From Pseudomonas fragi (lineage in GTDB: Bacteria > Pseudomonadota > Gammaproteobacteria > Pseudomonadales > Pseudomonadaceae), in assembly GCF_900105835.1 (NCBI RefSeq), contig NZ_LT629783.1, positions 1,798,001 to 1,862,000 of the forward strand: a stretch of 64,000 nt of DNA, given 5' to 3'. The notes below the pieces were generated by a model. The model was not told where the DNA came from and made no database searches. It worked only from the letters and a program-made list of their open reading frames with translations. The position numbers and the translations under genes are program-made. Positions 55,026-64,000 of the stretch are shown here, piece by piece; position 1 is the stretch's first letter; each line of letters begins with the position of its first letter.

Positions 55026-56372
55026 TCAATTGATCTGGAAAGGGTAAACCGCGCCCAGTTTAAGGATTTGCGTCAGTTCATCCAATGCCGTGCGACATTC
55101 AAGTAACAATTGCGGGTCGGCCAGGTCGCTTTCGCGCAGGGCATCGCGATAATGTTTGTTCACCCAGGCCGTCAGGGTGTCGTACAGCGCCGGGGTCATG
55201 ATCACACCGGGGTTGACCGCCGCCAGCTCGGTTTCATTGAGCGCGACCCGCAGACGCAGGCACGCCGGGCCACCGCCATTCTGCATGCTCTGCTTGAGAT
55301 CGAACACCTTGACCTCACGGATCGGCCCGCCAGCCGCCAGCAACCCTTGCAGGTACTGCCACACACGCGGGTTGGCACGGCACTCTTCAGGCACGATCAA
55401 CAGCATCGAACCATCGGCGCGGCTCAGCAGCTGGCTGTTGAACAAGTACGAGCGTACAGCATCTTCCACGGCCACCTGATCGCGGGGCACGCTGATCGAC
55501 TGGAAGTTGCCTCCACGCGCCGCCAGCTTGCCATGCAACTCGGCGAGCATCTGCTCGGTGTTGAGGAACGCATCCTGGTGATGGAACAACAGCTCGCCAT
55601 TTCCCACAGCGATCACATCGTTATGAAATACGCCCTGATCGATGACCGCCGGGTTTTGCTGGGCAAATACCACGCCCTCTTCGCTCAGGCCGTGCAGACG
55701 GGCTACAGCCTGGGAGGCTTCGAGGGTCTGGCGCGCCGGGTATTTTTGCGGCGCCGGGTAACGGCTGTCGAAGGCACTGCGCCCGAACACGAAAAACTCC
55801 ACGCCCGCCTCGCCATAATCCCGGCAAAAGCGTGTGTGGTTGGCCGCACCTTCGTCGCCGAACTGCGCCACTGCCGGCAATGCCGCGTGGTGGGCAAAGT
55901 GCTGTTGATCGGCAAACATCGCGCCCAGCACGCGGCTGGTGGTCGGGTGCTCGATGCTGCGGTGGTATTTGCAATTGAGGTTGGCGGCGGTGAAGTGCAC
56001 GCGACCGTCGGAGGTGTCTGCGCTGGGGCTGACCGTGGCCGCATTGGCCACCCACATGCTGGAGGCCGAGCAACTGGCGACCAGCAAGGGCATGGCCTCT
56101 TTGGCGGCGCGCTCGATGACCTGCGCGTCAGTGCCGGCAAAACCCAGGCTGCGCAACGCCGCGACGTCGGGGCGTTCCTGCGGTGCCAGCACGCCCTGGA
56201 CAAAGCCCATGTCCACCAGCGCTTTCATTTTTTCCAGGCCTTGCAGCGCGGCTTCCCTGGGGTTGGAAGCCTGCTGGCTGTTGCTCTGGGAGGCGACGTT
56301 GCCGAACGACAAACCGCCATAGTTATGGGTCGGCCCCACTAAACCGTCAAAATTGACTTCAAAGGACTTCAT
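55026..56372 (-). CDS. aruB: N-succinylarginine dihydrolase
   Basis: The product has 448 residues and begins [20 protein letters not shown], the AstB signature. The catalytic HxxE/His-Cys set is visible as [15 protein letters not shown] near 145, [15 protein letters not shown], and the C-terminal [13 protein letters not shown] with the nucleophilic cysteine. It hydrolyses succinylarginine to succinylornithine, ammonia and CO2. The ATG at 56372 was chosen over a 23-codon extension lacking similarity. Confidence 0.95.
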   Translation of the reverse strand: MKSFEVNFDGLVGPTHNYGGLSFGNVASQSNSQQASNPREAALQGLEKMKALVDMGFVQGVLAPQERPDVAALRSLGFAGTDAQVIERAAKEAMPLLVASCSASSMWVANAATVSPSADTSDGRVHFTAANLNCKYHRSIEHPTTSRVLGAMFADQQHFAHHAALPAVAQFGDEGAANHTRFCRDYGEAGVEFFVFGRSAFDSRYPAPQKYPARQTLEASQAVARLHGLSEEGVVFAQQNPAVIDQGVFHNDVIAVGNGELLFHHQDAFLNTEQMLAELHGKLAARGGNFQSISVPRDQVAVEDAVRSYLFNSQLLSRADGSMLLIVPEECRANPRVWQYLQGLLAAGGPIREVKVFDLKQSMQNGGGPACLRLRVALNETELAAVNPGVIMTPALYDTLTAWVNKHYRDALRESDLADPQLLLECRTALDELTQILKLGAVYPFQIN

Positions 56373-56424
56373 CAGCGAGGCTCCGGAAAACGGTGTATGG
56401 CTAAAGGTCTTACTGTTCACCCCC

Positions 56425-56440
56425 CTGTGGGAGCGGGACA
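56425..56440. repeat. REP fragment
   Basis: A single broken REP arm (GTGGGAGCGGG) lies between aruD and aruB without its partner. Confidence 0.6.
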
Positions 56441-56444
56441 AGCG

Positions 56445-58948
<2,504 letters not shown>

Positions 58949-59003
58949 GCTATCTCCTTGGACGGGGCTCGCTGACGACCCCCGCGAAACTCGCTCAAAC
59001 GCG

Positions 59004-60023
59004 TTAAACCGCCACCACTCGCACGCTGGCACCTTCGCCAACGCCAAGTGCTTCGGCCGCTTCCAGATCCAGCGTGACCGGCTTGCCCGGTGCCCAATCC
59101 AGCTCCAGCAGTACCGCGCGGTAATCCTGCAGCTGGGCGTTGGCCACCAGGTACTGACGACCGCCGCCTTTGCTCGACTCGCCGATCTTGACAGGCACCA
59201 CGCGGCTCTGGGCGATCGAGCGGATGCCCGACACCCGTGCATGCAGGGTCGGGCCACCGTCGAAAATATCGATGTAGTGATCGGTCTCGAAGCCTTCGCG
59301 CATCAGGATGTCGAAGGTGATCTGCGCACGCGGATGTACCTGCCCCATTGCCTCCTGGGCCGTGTCGGGCAGCAACGGCACATAGATCGGGTAATGGGGC
59401 ATCAGCTCGGCGAGGAAGGTGCGGCTCTTGAGTCCGCACAGGCGCTCGGCGGCGGCATAGTTCAGGTCGAAGAAGTTGCGGCCAATGGCGTCCCAAAATG
59501 GCGAGTCGCCATTTTCATCGCTATAGCCCACGATCTCGGTCACCACGGAATCGGCAAAACGCTCCGGGTGGTTGGCCACAAACAGCAGGCGGCCACGGGA
59601 GTTGAGTTCGGACCAGGTCGAGCCCACCAGTTCCGGGACCACATAAAAACTGGTCAGCAGGCTGTTACCGGTCAGGTCATGGCACTGCGACAGGACGTGG
59701 ATCTTGTTGTGGATCTTCAGCTCGCGGGAGGCGTGCACGAACGTCTCGTTACGGAAGCTGTAGAACGGCTCCGAGTAACCGGCCGATGCCACGATCGCCG
59801 AGCACCCCACCAGCTTGCCGGCGGCAGTGTCTTCAAGGACGAAAAAGTAGCTTTCCTCGCCATTGAAGCTGACTTCGGCGGCAAACGAAGTTTCGGACGC
59901 GGCGATCTTGTCGCGCAGGCGTTCGATATCGTCGGGCAATGAAGTGACACCAATCGGGCTGTCCGCAGCCAGACGCTGTACCTCGCCCAGATCAGCCATT
60001 TGCGCAGGGCGCATCACCAGCAT
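59004..60023 (-). CDS. aruF: Arginine/ornithine N-succinyltransferase, alpha subunit
   Basis: The product has 339 residues, an AstA-family homologue of aruG: MRPAQMADLGEVQRLA at the start, EIVGYSDENGDSPFWDAIGRNFFDL and HYIDIFDGGPTLHA. It forms the heteromeric succinyltransferase with AruG. AAGGAG precedes the ATG at 60023. A REP pair separates it from aruC upstream. Confidence 0.95.
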   Translation of the reverse strand: MLVMRPAQMADLGEVQRLAADSPIGVTSLPDDIERLRDKIAASETSFAAEVSFNGEESYFFVLEDTAAGKLVGCSAIVASAGYSEPFYSFRNETFVHASRELKIHNKIHVLSQCHDLTGNSLLTSFYVVPELVGSTWSELNSRGRLLFVANHPERFADSVVTEIVGYSDENGDSPFWDAIGRNFFDLNYAAAERLCGLKSRTFLAELMPHYPIYVPLLPDTAQEAMGQVHPRAQITFDILMREGFETDHYIDIFDGGPTLHARVSGIRSIAQSRVVPVKIGESSKGGGRQYLVANAQLQDYRAVLLELDWAPGKPVTLDLEAAEALGVGEGASVRVVAV

Positions 60024-60098
60024 GGTGTCACTCCTTAATCCTTGAACCACATAGAGGGGGAACATGCCGAACAGTCGAATACACCCGGGACCTCAACT

Positions 60099-60183
60099 GT
60101 GGGAGCGGGCTTGCTCGCGATGGCATCACTGCGCCATGACTGACACACCGCGCTGCCTGTATCGCGAGCAAGCCCGCTCCCAC
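60099..60183. repeat. REP pair within the aru operon
   Basis: An inverted REP doublet lies in the 241-nt gap between aruC and aruF, inside what is normally one transcript. Confidence 0.9.
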
Positions 60184-60264
60184 ACTCAAAGCCCCGTGCA
60201 TTGAGCCTGACTCGGCACATTAAATTAGGTCAGGCACCCGGTAATCCGGGCGCCGGGGTCACAC

Positions 60265-61512
<1,248 letters not shown>

Positions 61513-61563
61513 CTAAACTGGCGAGCGATGGGGGGATTGTAGGGACACATCGGGGGCTCGCCT

Positions 61564-61579
61564 TGTCGCCAAGCGACAA
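61564..61579 (+). promoter_or_regulatory. ArgR half-site upstream of aruC (1)
   Basis: TGTCGCCAAGCGACAA matches the Pseudomonas ArgR half-site TGTCGC-N8-AA. It lies 79 nt before aruC. Confidence 0.65.
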
Positions 61580-61613
61580 CTTCTTATAGCGCCAAACCAC
61601 GATTTACCAAGGC

Positions 61614-61629
61614 TTACGACAATGCGACA
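61614..61629 (-). promoter_or_regulatory. ArgR half-site upstream of aruC (2)
   Basis: On the minus strand TGTCGCATTGTCGTAA again matches TGTCGC-N8-AA. The pair lies where ArgR activates the aru operon in P. aeruginosa. Confidence 0.65.
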
Positions 61630-61769
61630 TATTCCGTCACAAAGGCGCAGTTTAAACGCTGGGGCGTGTTTACGGCAGCACTGCGGGGTGCTGATTTGCC
61701 GCAAACGCATGAGCCTTGCCATCACGGCAAGTCATGCAGGTTTGGACAGCAGGCTGTGACAGGCTGTTT

Positions 61770-62750
61770 TCAGCCGCGCTCGGCGGGTGCCGACGACAGT
61801 TCGAACGGGCTGCTGCTGCGGCGCTGGTTGCGGTCTTCACGCGGGGTCGCGCCAAAGAAGTTGCGGTAGGCGCTGGAGAAATGCGGCCCCGACGAGAAGC
61901 CACAGGACAAGCCGATCTGGATGATCGACTTGCTGGTTTGCATCAGCATCTGCCGCGCCTTGTTCAGGCGCAGTTCGAGGTAGTACTGGCTGGGTACGCG
62001 ATTGAGGTACTGCTTGAAGATGCGCTCCAGTTGCCGACGGGAAACGCACACATGCTGGGCGATTTCGTCGGTGGTCAGGGGCTCTTCGATATTGGCCTCC
62101 ATCAGCAGCACAGCCTGGGTCAACTTGGGATGGCTGGAGCCAAGGCGGTTTTGCAGGGGAATGCGTTGACGCTCGCCACCTTCACGGATGCGCTCGACCA
62201 CCAGCTCTTCAGACACCGCTCCGGCCAGCTCGGCACCATGATCGCGAGCCAGTACCGCCAGCAACAGGTCGAGCACCGACAAGCCGCCACAGGCACTGAG
62301 ACGGTCACGGTCCCAGTCAAACAGATGACTGGTGGCAATCACCTTGGGGAAGCGCTCGGCAAAATCATCCTGCCAGCGCCAGTGAACCGCCGCACGGTAA
62401 CCATCGAGCAGGCCCAGTTGTGCCAGCGGGTAAACGCCCGCTGACAATCCGCCAATGACGCACCCTGCCCGCACCAGCTGTTTGAGCGCACTGCTCAAGG
62501 CCGGGGCCAGGGCCGCTGGCGGCTCATCGGCGAGCAAAAACAGTTTTTGGCAGCCTTCCAGCTTGCCGTTCCAGGGCTCACCGGGCAATTGCCAGGCACC
62601 CTCGAGCGGCGCTTCGGCCTGCAGGAACAACAATTCGTAAACGACTTCAGGATGCACGCGCTGGGCAACACGCAACGCTTCCTCGGCCAGCGCCAGGGTC
62701 AGGGCCTTGGTGCTGGGCCAAATGAGGAAACCAATTCGATGGGCGGTCAT
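61770..62750 (-). CDS. argR: Arginine regulator ArgR (AraC family)
   Basis: The product has 326 residues. An N-terminal class I amidotransferase-like sensor domain (about 5-180; CVIGGLSAGVYPLAQLGLLDG) is joined to a C-terminal AraC helix-turn-helix pair (about 215-310; RRQLERIFKQYLNRVPS and GFSSGPHFSSAYRNFFGATP). This is the Pseudomonas arginine-responsive ArgR, not the hexameric E. coli type. It activates aru and aot genes. It lies downstream of aotP and upstream of aruC, the conserved order. Confidence 0.95.
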   Translation of the reverse strand: MTAHRIGFLIWPSTKALTLALAEEALRVAQRVHPEVVYELLFLQAEAPLEGAWQLPGEPWNGKLEGCQKLFLLADEPPAALAPALSSALKQLVRAGCVIGGLSAGVYPLAQLGLLDGYRAAVHWRWQDDFAERFPKVIATSHLFDWDRDRLSACGGLSVLDLLLAVLARDHGAELAGAVSEELVVERIREGGERQRIPLQNRLGSSHPKLTQAVLLMEANIEEPLTTDEIAQHVCVSRRQLERIFKQYLNRVPSQYYLELRLNKARQMLMQTSKSIIQIGLSCGFSSGPHFSSAYRNFFGATPREDRNQRRSSSPFELSSAPAERG

Positions 62751-62865
62751 AGCGTGCTATCCGGAACGAGAACAGGAATAAAACCAATACACCCAGCCTA
62801 GGCCAGCTGCGCGGGATGCGGAGCATGACCTATTTTGGTGCATGGCGGCAGTGTTAAAACTGCAG

Positions 62866-63630
62866 TTACTTCAAGCTGCCCGACAAAAACTGCTGCAAAC
62901 GCTCGCATTGCGGGTTGACCAGCACTTCACGCGGGTCGCCGCTCTCTTCAACTATCCCCTTGTGCAGGAACACCAGCTGGTTCGACACTTCACGGGCAAA
63001 ACCCATTTCGTGGGTCACCACCACCATCGTGCGGCCTTCCTGGGCCAGGTCCTGCATCACCTTGAGCACATCACCCACCAGCTCCGGGTCAAGTGCTGAC
63101 GTTGGCTCGTCAAACAGCATGACTTCCGGCTCCATCGCCAGGGCGCGGGCAATCGCCACACGCTGCTGCTCGCCACCCGACATATGCCCCGGGTAGGCGT
63201 CCTTGCGATGGGACACGCCCACTTTCTGCAGGTAGTGCTCAGCCTTGTCACGGGCCTCGGCCTTGGACATGCCCAGCACATGCACCGGCGCTTCCATGAT
63301 GTTTTCCAGCGCGGTCATATGTGACCACAGATTGAAATGCTGGAACACCATCGACAGGCGCGAGCGCATGCGCTGCAACTGCTTGGGATCGGCGGCCTTG
63401 AGCGCGCCATCTTTGCTGGCGATCAGCTTGAGCTCTTCGCCGTTGAGCAGGATCTTGCCGGCATGGGGCTGCTCGAGCAGGTTGATGCAACGCAAGAAGG
63501 TACTTTTGCCGGAACCACTGGAACCGATGATGCTGATCACATCGCCTGCCTTGGCGGCCAGTGAAACGCCTTTGAGCACTTCATGACTGCCATAGCGTTT
63601 ATGCAGGTCTTGGACTTCAAGTTTGTACAT
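62866..63630 (-). CDS. aotP: Arginine/ornithine ABC transporter ATP-binding protein
   Basis: The product has 254 residues, a polar amino acid ABC ATPase: Walker A IGSSGSGKSTFLRC, signature MSGGEQQRVAIARAL, Walker B VMLFDEPTSALDPELV and the switch histidine VTHEMGFA. With AotJ, AotQ and AotM, which lie beyond the window, it imports arginine and ornithine. It lies 115 nt before argR. The ATG at 63630 starts MYKLEVQDLHKRYG. Confidence 0.93.
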   Translation of the reverse strand: MYKLEVQDLHKRYGSHEVLKGVSLAAKAGDVISIIGSSGSGKSTFLRCINLLEQPHAGKILLNGEELKLIASKDGALKAADPKQLQRMRSRLSMVFQHFNLWSHMTALENIMEAPVHVLGMSKAEARDKAEHYLQKVGVSHRKDAYPGHMSGGEQQRVAIARALAMEPEVMLFDEPTSALDPELVGDVLKVMQDLAQEGRTMVVVTHEMGFAREVSNQLVFLHKGIVEESGDPREVLVNPQCERLQQFLSGSLK

Positions 63631-63653
63631 GCTGTCGGTTCTCACAAAAACAG

Positions 63654-64000
63654 TCAGTCGTTGAGCAAGCGCCCGTGGCGCAAAGGCTCTCGCCCCGCCA
63701 CTTTAGCCAGCCAGAAACCGGGTTGGGCATAACGCAGGCGCTCAACGGCAAATAACACGCCGGATGTTCCTGCGCATACCGTACTGACCCGGTCAGATAA
63801 AGGATCAATCACTTCAAACAGCGGCTCGCCCTTTTCAACCCAGGCGCCCACCGGACGTAAAAAACTCACCACACCAGGGTGCGGTGCAAACAATAACTCA
63901 GTGCCTTCAAACGGCATGCCTTCGCAGGTGTCATGCTGTGCAGCAGGCCAGTCGCCATTGATCAGCCCTTGTTCGGCCAGAAACGCCAGAATACCCTCGG
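63654..64000 (-). CDS. aotO: AotO, AstE/aspartoacylase-like protein, C-terminal part only
   Basis: The frame is open from the right window edge to a TGA at 63654 (about 114 codons seen). It shows the C-terminal barrel of succinylglutamate desuccinylase/aspartoacylase proteins (LLFAPHPGVVSFLRPVGAWVEKGEPLFEVIDP). In P. aeruginosa aotO lies between aotM and aotP; its function is unknown. Its position 23 nt before aotP fits exactly. The N-terminal catalytic part is outside the window. Confidence 0.85.
   Translation of the reverse strand, partial: EGILAFLAEQGLINGDWPAAQHDTCEGMPFEGTELLFAPHPGVVSFLRPVGAWVEKGEPLFEVIDPLSDRVSTVCAGTSGVLFAVERLRYAQPGFWLAKVAGREPLRHGRLLND

Overview
The window is about 64 kb of a Pseudomonas chromosome, most like the P. 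fluorescens lineage. Three things support this: many GTGGGAGCGGGCTTGCTCGCGA-type REP pairs, recognisable AmrZ, CsrA/RsmA, CheV and Pseudomonas-type ArgR proteins, and the Pseudomonas-specific aot-argR-aru arrangement for arginine use. No plasmid, phage or CRISPR signature was seen.

Layout, left to right. (1) 1-2.2 kb: the start of a PgeF/laccase-domain gene running off the left edge, diverging from an unrecognised cupin-like protein that sits behind a textbook HrpL 'hrp box', so it is a candidate type III effector. (2) 2.5-6.2 kb: codB-pucR-codA, a translationally coupled cytosine uptake and deamination operon. (3) 6.4-14.1 kb: flagellar genes, with flgBCDE (behind a sigma-54 promoter), cheR and cheV on the minus strand, and flgA, flgMN (behind a sigma-28 promoter) and ycgR on the plus strand. 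(4) 14.2-19.8 kb: single genes for an MFS carrier, a glutamine synthetase-like ligase, a periplasmic histidine acid phosphatase and a REC-EAL phosphodiesterase. (5) 19.9-28.6 kb: an L-fucose oxidation cluster (FadR-type regulator, two SDR dehydrogenases, FAH hydrolase, fuconate dehydratase, lactonase, mutarotase, FucP) converting L-fucose to pyruvate plus lactate. (6) 28.9-30.5 kb: two arrays of a 130-bp REP-pair unit on either side of a RAYT transposase gene. (7) 30.5-41.2 kb: a second sugar-acid cluster with a LysR regulator, three MFS/SDR transport and oxidation genes, an IlvD/Edd-type dehydratase and two FAH enzymes. Its first two enzymes duplicate those of the fucose cluster, including the REP between them. 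(8) 41.3-49.8 kb: tRNA-Arg(CCT), two small membrane proteins, amrZ, mgtE, four tandem tRNA-Arg(ACG), tRNA-Ser(GCT), csrA, lysC and alaS. (9) 50-53.6 kb: threonine aldolase, an FMN riboswitch with an orphan lumazine synthase, and an M91-type zinc protease with RTX-like repeats. (10) 53.6-64 kb: the complete aruCFGDBE arginine succinyltransferase operon, argR, aotP and part of aotO.

Regulatory signals that link the genes: twin TGGCCTGACCA operators for the FadR-type regulator; a repeated ATAAC-N5-GTTAT palindrome flanking the LysR gene; five AANAANAA Hfq/Crc-type motifs just before sugar-catabolic start codons; and two ArgR half-sites before aruC. The most unusual items are the hrp-box-driven cupin-like protein, the RAYT gene embedded in its REP array, the duplicated SDR-REP-FAH module, and the M91 protease.
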